Source of the DNA: Panagrolaimus kolymaensis
Taxonomy: Eukaryota > Nematoda > Chromadorea > Rhabditida > Panagrolaimidae
Direction of reading: 5' to 3'
DNA length: 64,000 nucleotides
NCBI GenBank assembly: GCA_028622995.1
Contig: JAJQJQ010000020.1
Coordinates: 2,418,001 to 2,482,000, forward strand
Shown piece after piece: positions 37,601-48,120 of this stretch. A program made the position numbers and the translations under genes. Each line of letters starts with the position of its first letter. Positions within the stretch are counted from its first letter, which is position 1. Below the pieces are notes generated by a model that did no database searches, was not told where the DNA came from, and saw only the letters and a list, made by a program, of their open reading frames with translations.

Positions 37601-40600
37601 AGAATGTAAAAAATAAATGTAGGGGATTTAAACTCTTCTAAAAAAATATTTGCAACGATCTTATAAAACAAAGATAGTGACACAAAATTGCAAAATATTG
37701 CTCAACAGCGATTACTACTATCATTCTTAATTATTTTGCATTTTATTTACATTTTTGAAAAAAAATTATTATGACGATCTAATCGTAATGGTATTATAAA
37801 ATATTGAAAAGAAAGTAAAATAATAGTTTAAAATGTTTTTTTTTCACTTTCGAAAAAGTAATTCATTTTAACAAATTATTATTTAAAATTTGTTTACTGT
37901 CTTTGTATACAAAAAAATGTAACAAATAGATAAAAATTTCGTGCGTAAAGAAAGTTCATTTTTTAGAAATTTTTGTTAAAAATCTAATTTTCTAAAAAGA
38001 ATTTACTGTCTGTCTTGACCATTGGAGATTTCATCCATCTTTTTTAAGTATCTCCTTTCTCCAGTTGGTTGAAGGCTTCAATGTTTTTGTTCACATAGCT
38101 GTCATTCGTGTGTTATTGGCACCTCTCCCTTGTGTAATTAATTTTCTTTCTTTCGCGCATAAAAAAAAAGCCATGTCTTTTATATTTTTGAGAGATGAAA
38201 GCTGTCGACAGGAGAGAGAACAAAAAATATATGGGCAGTCATGGTCAAAAAAAAAGAAAGAATGAAAAAAGTGATTACGAAATGCCCTTGAGCATTGCCG
38301 AAAAAAAATGAAAATGAAACCTATGTACTTGAAAAAATAATTTTTGTTGTTTTTAAGAAAAGGGAAAAAGTAAATGGAAAAAAGTGACCGCGCGCAAAAA
38401 AAAAAAAGGAAGAAAAAATGATGAATAATAGCGCCTGAGGGGAATGGATATGTATGTTTGAAAAAAAAGAAAGGGAAAGTTAAATGAAATTTGAATAATT
38501 TCAAGAGTCTATTCGATTATTGGGGTTTTAAAATAGGGGAATAGCAAGAAATAAAATAAATTTTTTACAGTACAAAAAAAGGCCATGCGTTTATGATAGT
38601 AAAAGTTTTTATGCGATATTTCAAACAATTTTATTACTATCATTTTGGCAAGAGAAATTTAAAGCTTTATTAAATTCTTTCAATCAACGATAAAATATAA
38701 ATTTAAGTTTATTGAAACCTTTTACTTTTCATTTTTTTCAAAAAGAAATTCAACGGAAGGAAATGAATTTGCACCGGAAAAATAATAAATACAACAGCCA
38801 AAATTAGCTTTGACAGTTTCAAACCGAACATACAATTTTTTATTCTCCAAAAGACTGCGGCGGCACATTTTTAAAAACAAAAAAAGTATTGAATTGAAAT
38901 AATATTTTTTCTTTTAGAAAATCACTGAACTGTGTCGAAATAAACGAAAGTGTCGAATCATAGTGAAATCAAACTTTTTTGAAAATGATCCTTGCCCTTC
39001 CACTTCAAAATATTTACAAATTTCATACAAATGCAAACCAAGTTTGTTGTTTTTTATTTTCAAATCACAGAAAAATTATTAAAAAAGTTAATAAAAAATT
39101 TTAGTTTCATTTGAAGATCAAAACTTTTGCGAGGGTTCACAAATGCAATTAAGTTGTAAACAAAATAAACGATTATCAATTTATTCAGCAAATTATGGTC
39201 GAATTGCAAATGGCCAAATGATGCAATGCCCAAGTCATCCAAAATTTATTGATTCTCAACCTGTTTATCAAGGTTTGTTCAAACTTATTATTTTTTGTTA
39301 TGAAATGAAAGCAAAAAAAAGTGGTTGTTATCCATTTTATAAAAAGTTGAGAGAGTAAAAAAGTTTGAGCAATATTTCAAAAAATCAAGTTACTATCTTC
39401 CTTTGAAAATGTTTATTTGTTAATTTGAGAAATTATTTTCGAGAGTTTCCCAAAAATTTTAATGTCATTTTTTATCAAAGAAAAAAGGGGGAAAATTGTA
39501 ACTCTTCCTTTTGATATTTTTGATAGTAATAGAATTTTAGCAATACTTTTAAAAATGGTGTTACTTGCTTTTTTGGCATCATTAGAAAAACTTCTGAAAG
39601 TTCCTTTTATTTGATATTTTTAGCTTTTGTACAGTTTATTTTTCTTTCGTTTTACAATTTTTACTTTTTTTCTTTCAAATTCATTTGAATATTTCAAAGC
39701 CAGAAAATTATCCATATTTTTTTCTATGTTTTTAATGTTGTCATGGTATTTCTTTTTTACTTTCCATTTGCAACAAAAAAAAAAGCAAGCCACCACAAAA
39801 GTCACCTTTCATTTATTTTTCGACTCTCTTTTTATATTTACGATCCTTCTTTTTTTGGTTGGTTGTTGCATAAAAAATATTTTAAAATTTTGTCATTAAA
39901 TTTGCATTTGGTTTTGGGATAAAAAAAAGGAAGAAAGAAATATTGCGACATTCAAAAAAAATGAGATAGCTTTAAAAAAAGGGTAATATTTCACTTTTTT
40001 TTTCTTCTCCTGCGGTCAGTTTTTCTGACCATGAATGAAAGATAGATAGAAAACGGAAGTGCACTTTCGCGCAATTTTTTTCGTCGTCTACTTGTCTCAA
40101 GGGTCACAATTTGTTGACAAGTAATGAATCACTTTTTTGTTTGGAGACTTGAACATTCTTTTTGTACAAAAAATAAATTAATAAAACTTTGTTGTGGAAA
40201 AAAAGAGAAAACAAGATTTCAATAAAAAAGATAGTAACAAAGTTTTTCAAATAATTGTCAAAAAAATGTTACTATCATAAAATTATCTTTTTATTGTTTT
40301 CAAAATTTGTTTCATGAGTTTTGTGGTTTCTTTAACCTGTATTTTCGAGTAGCTTCATTCATTTGTTATTCAAGAAAAAAAAATGGCCGGAAATGGTTTC
40401 TCCTCTGTCTTGTGTTTTTTTTTCTTTGACCTCCACTCACTTGAAGAATAAAGAAAGAAAGAAAAACAATTGAGCCACCATATGTTGCTTTTTTTTTCTC
40501 CTTCATTTATGTTCAAAGAAAGGTTCAAACCAGCGGGAGAAAATATTTTTTTAAAGCAAAGAAATAAATAATAAACAACAATTGAGTGTCGATTAGCAGT

Positions 40601-42580
40601 AGGGTTCCTGTCCCCGCCCGTTTTCCGAAAAAACCGGGGATCGGGGATAAAAACGGGGACAAAACTTCGCGGGGACGGGTACGGGGACGGGGATTCGGGG
40701 ACGGGTATTTCGGGTATCCCCGTCCCCGTGGAAGGAGGTCGACCCTACTATCATCCATTTTTTTTCGGGGAGTAATTTCTTCGGAGACGGGGATGAAGAC
40801 GGGTACGAAATTCTTCGGGGACGGGTACGCGGACGGGTACGGGGACGGGGATTCGGGGACGGGGATTCGGGGACGGGGAATCGGGGATCCCCGTCCCCGC
40901 GGGCGGGTACAGGAACCCTAATTAGCAGCACAAAACGATGGCCAAATTGCTCGAAAAATGAGGCAGATGAATAACATTGGCACCTTAAAAGAAAAAAATC
41001 AAATCCAATCCCATTTTTTTTCTTCACTTGCCTTGCTTTGCTTGTTTCCAATGTGTCTCTGCTTGTTTATTTGGTTGTATGTATTTTGTTAATCCTCCCA
41101 ATTTTCTTTTAAAAGATGAAGGCGAAAACAAATTTACTCCTGCTTGAAAAATTTACATAAAAAAAGCAGAAAAAAAGGAAAGAAAGCTTCTTCTATTAAG
41201 GATGAGCTCTTTTCACTAAAGAAAGTTTAATTGACTTTGCCTTAAGGGAAGAGAGATACGAGGCGAGACGAAGGAGGCTAATCCATCCAATTTTGGTAGA
41301 AATGAAAAACACTAAATTTATGTTTACGAAAGTAATGGAAAAAAATAAGCAAATTTTGAAGAGCCAAAAAAGAAAAACAAATTAAACGAATAACAAAAAA
41401 AAGAATCAAAAACCTAATCAAAAAGTGGCTAAATAACAGAATCACAACTTTGATTTTTCCATCATTTAATTGGAAGAATTTTCAGATTGCGTAGCTGATG
41501 TTCTTCCCCAAGTTCTTCAAAAATGCCACGCTCAAACTGAATGTATTATTGATGTGGATGATAAATTTCTTGGATCACCTTGTCCTGGTTTAGTGAGAAA
41601 ATATTTATCCCTTATTTTTATGTGTGTCAATGATGAAGTGTTTAGTGAAGCTGCAATTAAAGGAAATTTAGAATCTCTTAAAGAACTTGAAAGAGTTAGT
41701 TTTTTTGATTAAAAATTATCCTTTCCGTTTTAATTAAATTTGTTAATAATTATTTAGGAAATAAAATCCCAGCAAAAATCACATCTTGATGAAACTAAAA
41801 TGGCGAAAGATCAGCCATCAGTGTTTCGTCCAACTTCGATGCGAATCGATGTGGGAGGAAGTTTTGAAAATGTTGGAGTATCCAATGATGCTTCAGCCTT
41901 CATACCCGAAATGGAAGCCGTTCCAGGTTATGCTGATACCGAACAAAACCAAATTAAAATATATTCAGCTCGAGAAGATGATTTTAATAATGATGAACAA
42001 CTTCCAAATGCAGTGGGATTTGCAAATGATTTATTAACCCTCGCAGATTATATAAAAGAAAATAAAGAAAAAGCTATCCTGTATTTTTTGTTGAGTATTA
42101 CAAGTGGATTATTGCTGTTGTTGTTGGTTTGTGTGTGTCAACAATGTCGAAAGAAACCCAAAAATCGACAAGATGATATCAGTCGAAGGTTGCAATCAGC
42201 TAAATCACCCGAATTGAATTCACTCATTGGTGGAAGCTCTAATACCAGTCCAAGTAAGTTATGATTTCCAAAATGGTTGTAAAATGAAAGCTATAAAATC
42301 AAAAACATAAAAAAATGAATAACAAAGCAAAAACATTGAAACTTAAAGCTTTTGCTGCAAGAATAGCATACATATTTGAGTTTTTAATTAGTTTAGTTAA
42401 TTCATTTTAGAGCTTTTTTTTACAACAAAAATCTTTCTTTTAATCACTTTTAAATTTTCAGTGTTCTTTGATTCTGATACCCATTCTCGCCTTGGTTTGG
42501 ATATGGGTGATGGACAATATATGCGTTTTTCACAAGTAACTCCACCAAGAATACCTCAATCGATGCATTATTATACTTAA
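31678..42580 (+). CDS. eva-1: EVA-1-type receptor with two SUEL lectin domains (7 exons)
   Basis: Exons 31678-31759, 35099-35319, 38918-39041, 39105-39272, 41486-41694, 41758-42253 and 42462-42580 join in frame to 472 residues. Order: signal peptide (MLIHIIFSSLFIATTLGEY); SUEL/Gal lectin 1 (SCDNEKITLHCPRNTHILIE, YGR, ending YLQISYKCKP); SUEL lectin 2 (FCEGSQMQLSC, YGRIANGQ, CPGLVRKYLSLIFMC); linker; EVA1/FAM176 module with DYIKENKEKAILYF, one TM helix (LLSITSGLLLLLLVCVC) and a short cytoplasmic tail ending HYYT. Length and order match nematode EVA-1, a Slit co-receptor acting with SAX-3/Robo in axon guidance. Introns 1, 2 and 4 are 3.3, 3.6 and 2.2 kb, far above the local norm, and carry the repeats listed separately. 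The symbol rests on homology. Confidence 0.92.
31849..31895. repeat. 47-bp intronic element, copy 1 (eva-1 intron 1)
   Basis: Ends GATAGTAAT / ATTACTATC (9-bp inverted pair), exactly 47 bp, AT-rich middle with AAATATT near the centre. Confidence 0.75.
32321..32427. repeat. Two-copy tandem repeat, 54-bp period, eva-1 intron 1
   Basis: Units 32321-32374 and 32375-32427 are nearly identical, each ending TAGCTCGATTTCA. A recent simple tandem duplication. Confidence 0.85.
32855..32901. repeat. 47-bp intronic element, copy 2 (eva-1 intron 1)
   Basis: GATAGTA at the left end, GTTACTATC at the right, exactly 47 bp; central hexamer GATAAT at element positions 21-26. Confidence 0.75.
33234..33279. 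repeat. Degenerate 47-bp-type element (eva-1 intron 1)
   Basis: Left end GATAGTAA is intact and the central AAGTAT is at positions 21-26, but the right end has decayed to GTACTGCC. Recognised only by alignment with the intact copies. Confidence 0.4.
33976..34022. repeat. 47-bp intronic element, copy 3 (eva-1 intron 1)
   Basis: GATAGTA / TTTACTATC ends, exactly 47 bp, central AATATT at positions 21-26. Confidence 0.75.
36562..36609. repeat. Degenerate 47-bp-type element (eva-1 intron 2)
   Basis: AATAGTAA at the left and TTACTTTC at the right (7 of 8 matches each), 48 bp, with GCAATTAT at the centre. Confidence 0.4.
37673..37722. repeat. 47-bp-type intronic element, 50-bp variant (eva-1 intron 2)
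   Basis: GATAGTGAC left end, TACTATC right end, central AAATATTGC. It is three bases longer because ACT is repeated near the right end. Confidence 0.65.
38595..38641. repeat. 47-bp intronic element, copy 4 (eva-1 intron 2)
   Basis: GATAGTAA / TTACTATC ends, exactly 47 bp, central GCGATATTTC with GATATT at positions 21-26. Confidence 0.75.
39351..39397. repeat. 47-bp intronic element, left end diverged (eva-1 intron 4)
   Basis: GAGAGTAA at the left, GTTACTATC at the right, exactly 47 bp, central GCAATATTTC at the expected place. Confidence 0.6.
39522..39568. repeat. 47-bp intronic element, right end diverged (eva-1 intron 4)
   Basis: GATAGTAA left end, TTACTTGC right end (6 of 8), exactly 47 bp, central GCAATACT at positions 19-26. 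Confidence 0.55.
40230..40276. repeat. 47-bp intronic element, copy 5 (eva-1 intron 4)
   Basis: The best ends in the family: GATAGTAACA / TGTTACTATC, a perfect 10-bp inverted pair, exactly 47 bp, central AATAAT at positions 21-26. Confidence 0.78.
40600..40920. mobile_element. hAT-like MITE with exact 8-bp target duplication, eva-1 intron 4
   Basis: Ends TAGGGTTCCTGT / ACAGGAACCCTA, bounded by a perfect 8-bp direct repeat ATTAGCAG at 40592-40599 and 40921-40928. An 8-bp duplication and a TAGGG-type end fit the hAT superfamily. The 321-bp interior is GC-rich and built of short repeats (GGGGACGGGTAC, GGGGATTCGG) in both arms, so it is also a large imperfect palindrome. The ORFs across it are repeat artefacts. 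No transposase. Confidence 0.88.
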
Positions 42581-43205
42581 ACTTTCTTTTACTCAAAACT
42601 TTTTGAGTTTATTATAAAAAATAATAGATTGTGTTTTCCTTTATTTTAAAAAATACCGGTAAAAAAATTATTAAATATGCTTCCTAGCAAAGATCTGATC
42701 TTTTTTATGTATAAAACTGCCATTTTTTCTTTTGTAAAAATTTCTTTAAAATGATTTATTTTTATATTTTTCCTAGTCTTTTTTTATTTTGCTGCTATAA
42801 ATTTATTGTATTTGTTTTTTATTTGTTTGTAAATATAATAGATTTTTATGAATAAAAAAAATTACATAAAAAACTGCAGAAATTTTAACAAAATTGATCC
42901 AACTATGAAAAAAAATTCTGGTGAAAATCTTTTATTTTTTGGTTTAGGAAAATTTCTTTTTTTGAATATTTCAACTTTCAAAAAAAAAAAATACACTTTT
43001 TGCAGATGCAAATTATTTTTTGTTGATAAAAAAACAAAAAACAGAGATCACATTTTTTAAGAGCAGCAAAAAAATTAACGTCAACCAAAAAAAGCTGCAA
43101 AGAAAAAAAAGGTCGAATCATTTGAGGCATATCAAAGAAGGACGAAAAAAAAATCTTTCGATTTCAAGGAAAAGGTTTCAACGGGGAAGAAGCATTTTTA
43201 AGGGT
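42581..43205. other. Intergenic, AT-rich
   Basis: No gene supported. It holds the 3' end of eva-1 and the upstream region of the next gene, with A runs at 42980-42990 and 43020-43040. Confidence 0.5.
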
Positions 43206-43213
43206 TATAAATA
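43206..43213 (+). promoter_or_regulatory. TATA-like box before the first WDF-tail gene
   Basis: TATAAATA lies 38 bp before the ATG of an intronless gene. That is tight for a normal TATA-start distance plus 5' UTR, so the UTR would be very short. The paralogue at 50465 has no equivalent. Confidence 0.35.
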
Positions 43214-43243
43214 TTTGTACCATTTCGTTATTATTGTTCCACA

Positions 43244-43987
43244 ATGGCTGTTAAACATAAAAATCTTTTGGTAGTACCATCAAAGTTTCCATGGAACATC
43301 TCCAACATAAGCATGGCAAGATTTAATGCTCCAACTACTGGACAACTTGGTACATGGGCAGAGAAGATAGAATGGCAAGCTGGTACCGTGGCGTACATCA
43401 TCGTCCATAAAGCTTGGAAAGCTCCACAAATTATGGATGCTTTAAACATCATGAAAAGCAAGAAAATCAAGGTCATCGTGCTACTCCCAGATATTCGAGA
43501 TGATCATGTAGAAGTTTCTGTATTATTATCTACAGCCCATAGTGTTCATGTGGTTGAGGACGTTGATGGAATCAACAAAATTATTTCTCGTGGTGCTGGT
43601 GGTCAAGGTGCAAAGATGGACGAATCTAAGAAGAAAAAAGAAGAAGATGCAAGAAAGAAAAGTGATGAAGATGCAAAGAAAAAAGAAGATGCAAAGAAAA
43701 GGGATAAAGCTAAGAAGAAGGATGAAGATGACGCAAGAAAGAATAGTGATGAAGCTGCAAAGAAAAAAGAAGATGATAAGAAAAAGATGGATGAAGAAGA
43801 AGCAAGAAAGAAGGACGAAGCTAAAAAGAAGGACGAAGAAAATAAAGGGTTGAAGCGTAAGCATGATGAAGATGAAGAAAAGAAAGCAAACAAGAAAATG
43901 AAGATAGAAGCTGTTGAAGAAAGAGACGGTAGCCCGGATGATAGTGATGATGATGGAATCGGGGATATGTCCTTTTGGGACTTTTAA
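43244..43987 (+). CDS. Intronless charged protein, WDF-tail family, copy 1
   Basis: 247 residues in a single exon. Residues 1-115 look globular with alternating beta and alpha segments: LLVVPSKFPWNIS, WQAGTVAYIIVHKAW, QIMDALNIM, KVIVLLPDIRDD and VHVVEDVDGINKII. Residues 125-210 are almost entirely K, E, D, R and A and would form a single charged helix. A KRKHDEDEEKKANKKMK cluster looks like a bipartite nuclear signal. The end is acidic and closes FWDF. The paralogue at 50465 shares the N-domain (PDIRDD identical), the charged middle and the WDF end. The family is unknown to me; a nucleic-acid or chaperone role would be guesswork. Lack of introns in an intron-dense region suggests retroposition at some stage, followed by segmental duplication. 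Confidence 0.75.
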   Translation: MAVKHKNLLVVPSKFPWNISNISMARFNAPTTGQLGTWAEKIEWQAGTVAYIIVHKAWKAPQIMDALNIMKSKKIKVIVLLPDIRDDHVEVSVLLSTAHSVHVVEDVDGINKIISRGAGGQGAKMDESKKKKEEDARKKSDEDAKKKEDAKKRDKAKKKDEDDARKNSDEAAKKKEDDKKKMDEEEARKKDEAKKKDEENKGLKRKHDEDEEKKANKKMKIEAVEERDGSPDDSDDDGIGDMSFWDF

Positions 43988-44032
43988 TAATAATTTTTGT
44001 TAATATTGGTTTATATTAAATTATGTTGGTTT

Positions 44033-45862
44033 TCTACCTATGTAAAGCGAGAATGTATGTCTGTCTGTTTGTAGATTTGGTGTCCCCTAGCAAATGGAAA
44101 TGTGTCTAGCACGTCCTATGCAGTTTTTCACGCTGATTACGAATATGTGAATTTCGTTTATCGGAAACGAGATGGTCGATCAGGACAAGCATTTTAAATT
44201 TGCATAATCGAAAAAATTCTCGACGCGAATGTTTCTCTTCGCATATGTTGAAAAGGAAAGCGCGCGCTTTTTTGGAAACGTGAATTTTCTTTCGAGATGT
44301 TTTACTGTAGTTTGATAAGAATGAGAGCGGTTATGGTTGACAAAGTAATTGCGCATGATGAGATGGTTTGCCGGAGGGTGTTAAATGAAATGCGTGATTT
44401 AAATAATTTTTTGAAGTGAGGTAGAAATGGAAGTATTGTAGATGGATGGGATGAAGCCCGGAGGTCTAACGGTAATTTTGAAAATGGAATGAAGGTAAAG
44501 AGAGGTACGGATGGAAGCGGAAAGGATGAACATGAGAGATGAGCCAGAATGTTTAAACCGAAACCCGCAATATGTAAGAATAAATGCGAAGCTAAATTTT
44601 CGTTCGGGGCGAAGCCCAAATTCGAAAGCTTTTATAATTTTATGTAAGCAACCTCGAAGAATTTTTTATATCAGCGGGACTTTAGTAAAGAAAGGGAATA
44701 AAACGTTTCGCTTATGTTGGATAATTTTAAAATGTTTATCGCAGAGATATGAACAGGAGTTGCATTATATTAAAGTCGTGATTAAAATTGGACCCCCAAA
44801 TGAATTGCATGTTTGTGCACTTTAAAATGTTTTAGTTAATGATAAGATATGCTCAGCCTTCATTTAGCTCAGTTGAAATAATGGCGCACGATGTGATGGT
44901 TTGCTTGAGGGTGTTAAAAGAAAAGCGCGGTTTTGAAGATTTTTAGACAAGGAAAATAAAGTGGATAGTGTAATTTGGTGTACTTTGAGGAGATTTAGAA
45001 AAAATTAATTTTAATAATGTTTTTGGAAATAAGTAAAGTTAATAATCGAGCAATGAAGATGGGCATCGAAAGGGCGATAACGAATGTGTATAACGTAAGC
45101 ATGAAATACGAGACATGAAAAAACAAAATGTTGCGAATTAAAAAATAATGTTTTTGGAAGTGAAATAATTGGGAATGGAACATTGAAAATGGATGGGATG
45201 GGGACAGTAGGGCCCATTAATAATTTCGAAAAGGAAGTTATGGTACGAAGGATATGCTTGGAAACTGAAAGATGGGCAAGAAGGCGCAAATCGGGAACCG
45301 CTGCGGTTTCGATGAGAAGTTACGCTTGCGTTGGGGGCGAAGCCCAATTAGAAAGGTATTTAAATTTGATGTAAGCAACCCAAAGAATTATTAAATGTAG
45401 TGGGACTTTGGTAAAGAAATGGAATGTATGTTCATATGTAAAGGTATTTTAATATGTTGATTTCAAAGATGTGAAAATAAAATGAATTACATTAAAACTG
45501 TGGTTAAAATTTGGGCGCCATACGGAATTCCATGTTTGCGCGTTTTGAAATGTTGGAAGTTGAAGTTGTTTTTATAAATGATAAGATATTTTAAAAAGTA
45601 AAAAAAGGGTTGGGTTTAGGTTCTCTTTCAGATACACGTTTACCATTTAAAAAAATCCCATCTTTTTCTACTACTCACACACAATTGACCATAAAATATT
45701 ATCTCTTAACCATCTCCCTTTTTCCATCCTTTTTTAAAACAAAAAAATTCCCTAAACGCTATTTTTGTCGATGAAAAGTGTTATGTTTGTTTTCGAAAAG
45801 TGTTTAGTTTTGTTGATAAAAATGTTACGAGGGACCACCTAAGGTGGGCCCCAAAGCTCTTG
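44033..45862 (+). mobile_element. Helitron/Helentron-like element, copy 3, inserted 3' of the WDF-tail gene
   Basis: Starts TCTACCTATGTAAAGCGAG, with ~270 bp nearly identical to 874-1160. It ends with hairpin GGGACCACC/GGTGGGCCCC, then AAAGCT and CTTG (45859-45862). The flanks, GTTGGTTT on the left and TAGTTGTTGTAAAAAT on the right, are contiguous in the paralogous 3' flank near 51215-51250, which shows the empty site. The interior carries two diverged copies of an internal module (about 44340-44830 and 44880-45545, each containing GGGGCGAAGCCCAA). No transposition protein. Confidence 0.7.
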
Positions 45863-45949
45863 TAGTTGTTGTAAAAATAAAAAAATAATTAAAAAATTTC
45901 ATTTCCATTATCTTTAACAAGAAAAGTTTTTAATAACAAAATGCATTAA

Positions 45950-46140
45950 AGGGACATAGCTATTTCATGCCTTTTCAAAAATTTCGATACTGGGGCTGAT
46001 AGGAACAGTCGGGGCGGCGCGTGTTTGAATTACCGTGTCACTTCTGTCTTACACGGTAATTCAAACACGCGCCTTACCAAGTGTAACTTTCAGTGCCCGC
46101 AAACGAAATTTCAAAAAAGGCATGAAATAGCTATGTCCCT
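45950..46140 (-). mobile_element. 191-bp MITE with TTAA target duplication, copy 2
   Basis: Reverse complement of the element at 31295-31485 and the same length, flanked by TTAA at 45946-45949 and 46141-46144. The paralogous flank near 51306-51315 reads GCATTAAATTATCAG, i.e. a single TTAA at the same place. This is a directly visible empty site. Confidence 0.92.
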
Positions 46141-46144
46141 TTAA

Positions 46145-47767
46145 ATTTATCAGATTAAAGAGAAAAAGGGATTAAACTTAGCTTTAAAGAGACCACTATC
46201 ACCTTGAGAATAAATTTCTTAATGCATCCATAATCTTAATATTTTCTTTAAAAAAATAATAAAAAATAACGTGTTTTTATCTTTTTTTCTTCAATCAACC
46301 ATTCACTAAAAATACATACAATCGATTCCGATCTAATTGCGGAATCTTCTTTTTTTATCCAAGGTAATTTTAAAGGTTTTTTTTAAAAAGAAATGTGTTT
46401 TGCTTTTTCGAAGCTTTCGGCAATAATGTGATGGATGATCAAAGATTAGAGATAAAAACGGTTCAAACAAAAGAAGAAGAAAAAAACTAATAAAAATCGA
46501 TAATCTTTTTAATCTTTTTCTTCGCATTTTAGGCTTGAAAATCAAAGTTTTAAAGGCCACACAAAAATTATAATAAAAAGTTAGGTTGGAAAAAATGGCT
46601 CTTTGATTTTTAATAAAAGCCATAATTCGAATCAAAATGGAAATAATTTGGTATCATGAATTTTAGTTTTAAAAAAAACTTTGAAGAGACAACTCCAATA
46701 CTTGGAATTGAACAGAACTAAACCAAAGCTTTAATTTTTTTGTTGTTGAAAGAAAACATAATTTTACAAGTTTTGTTTGCTTCAAAAACCAAAGCAAAGC
46801 GACCTAATAAAAAAAAAAAATCATTGCAAGTTTATTATTTTAGCACAACAAAAAAAAAATTTGGGTATTTTTTTAATCAAAGATTTAAATGCGATTGAAT
46901 ATCGATTAAATCGTTTTTGTAAAGCTCATATAAAAAATTTACTTGTTTATCCATAATCCTACAGTAATTTGACAGCAATGTTTGTTGACGAGGTATCTTT
47001 TTTATGAATCAACCAGAAACAAAGATGCTATTCTTCTTTTTTTTTACTTAGTTGCAGTTTCTGATTTTTAATAAAACTCTTTTACAGCATACTAAAACAG
47101 CTTCACATAGTTTTGTAACATCCTAAACCAAAATGATAAAAATTCCATTAATCTTCTTTTAATACCGTCAAAAAAAAATTAAAGTTGGTTTTTCGCAATG
47201 AAAAAGATTTCTTGGATTTAAAATGAACCCAAATGAGTTAGTTGTATGCAAAAAAGTATGCAACCGACTTGGTAAAAAAATTTAGGTTTATTTTTGTGAA
47301 AAGACTTTTTAGCTTCTTTTTTTCTTCATACATACATTGATATCTCATGTAAATTTGCATAAACTACTAGCGAAGATATGTGGAACAATAAAATGAATAA
47401 AAAAATTTATGAAGAAATGTGAAAGCCACAGTAGTAATCCATCCTTGATGGGAAGATTTTTCCCGCCAAAATTTATGTTTTGACTCTTTTGCCGAAAACT
47501 TTTGTTTCATTCAAATTTTTTTTTGATCAATCGTTTTTCTGCCATTTTTTAGATTCAAACAGAAGAAGCAAAAAATTTTGCATATTTTATTTTTACAATG
47601 CATGATTCAACTTTATCTAAATTTTAAGATGGTCAAAGCTCAAATATTCCTTCAAGTGCTGGTGGCTTTTTTTCAATTATGTTTTGTATGTTTCTTGCTT
47701 CACTCAACGACAAATGATATCGGATCAATGCTGTTTAATTGCTGAGTTTTCTTTTTACTACTTTGGC
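46145..47767. other. AT-rich region; first part is the duplicated 3' flank
   Basis: 46145-46225 continues the flank shared with 51310-51400 (ATCAGATTAAAGAG, CACTATCACCTTGAGAA). The rest, to about 47600, shows nothing I can support as a gene. Confidence 0.55.
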
Positions 47768-47875
47768 TAACCACTGATGAGCTCGAGCCAAAGGAGGTTT
47801 ATTGTTTTAAAAAGTTTTCATGTTGTTTTTGTTTCAAATATGTCAAGTTATCTGGTTAACGAGCGAAATAACTTG
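47768..47875 (+). ncRNA. Permuted hammerhead-like RNA motif, copy 1
   Basis: In RNA terms: stem I 3' strand UAACCA (47768-47773), core CUGAUGA (47774-47780), stem II 5' strand GCUCG (47781-47785), a 59-nt gap, stem III 5' strand CAAGUUAU (47844-47851), unpaired C (47852), stem I 5' strand UGGUUA (47853-47858), one A, stem II 3' strand CGAGC (47860-47864), GAAA (47865-47868), stem III 3' strand AUAACUUG (47868-47875). Stems of 6, 5 and 8 bp are all perfect. The bases are those of a hammerhead junction, but the strand order is not one of the three known types. Activity is not shown. Confidence 0.6.
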
Positions 47876-48120
47876 TCGGCCATTCCTTAGGCAATATTGT
47901 TTATGTATCTCTAATACTTCTTTAGTTTTAGGTTTTACTGCTTCAAATGGTGAAAAATCTCCTGCACTTCAACCATAAAATTCATCATGTATATGTTGAT
48001 GCTATGACCTCATCAACAATGCAATATTAAATGTTTATTGGTTATTTTGATGGTTATGGTAAAGCTATGAAAGAAATCAAGACTGGACTGTTGATGGAAT
48101 TGAAGATTATGACTATCATC

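Noticed and set aside
40525..41051. Long ORFs on both strands rich in Arg, Pro and Gly
   Set aside because: They are translations of the GC-rich minisatellite inside the hAT-like MITE.
43526..43893. ORFs on both strands across the first WDF-tail gene
   Set aside because: Frame shadows of its A/G-rich charged region.
47774..47780. CUGAUGA as the C box of a C/D snoRNA (also at 48263 and 49984)
   Set aside because: The C box consensus needs a purine first base (RUGAUGA). No D box CUGA sits at the right distance with a terminal stem, whereas the hammerhead-type pairing covaries.
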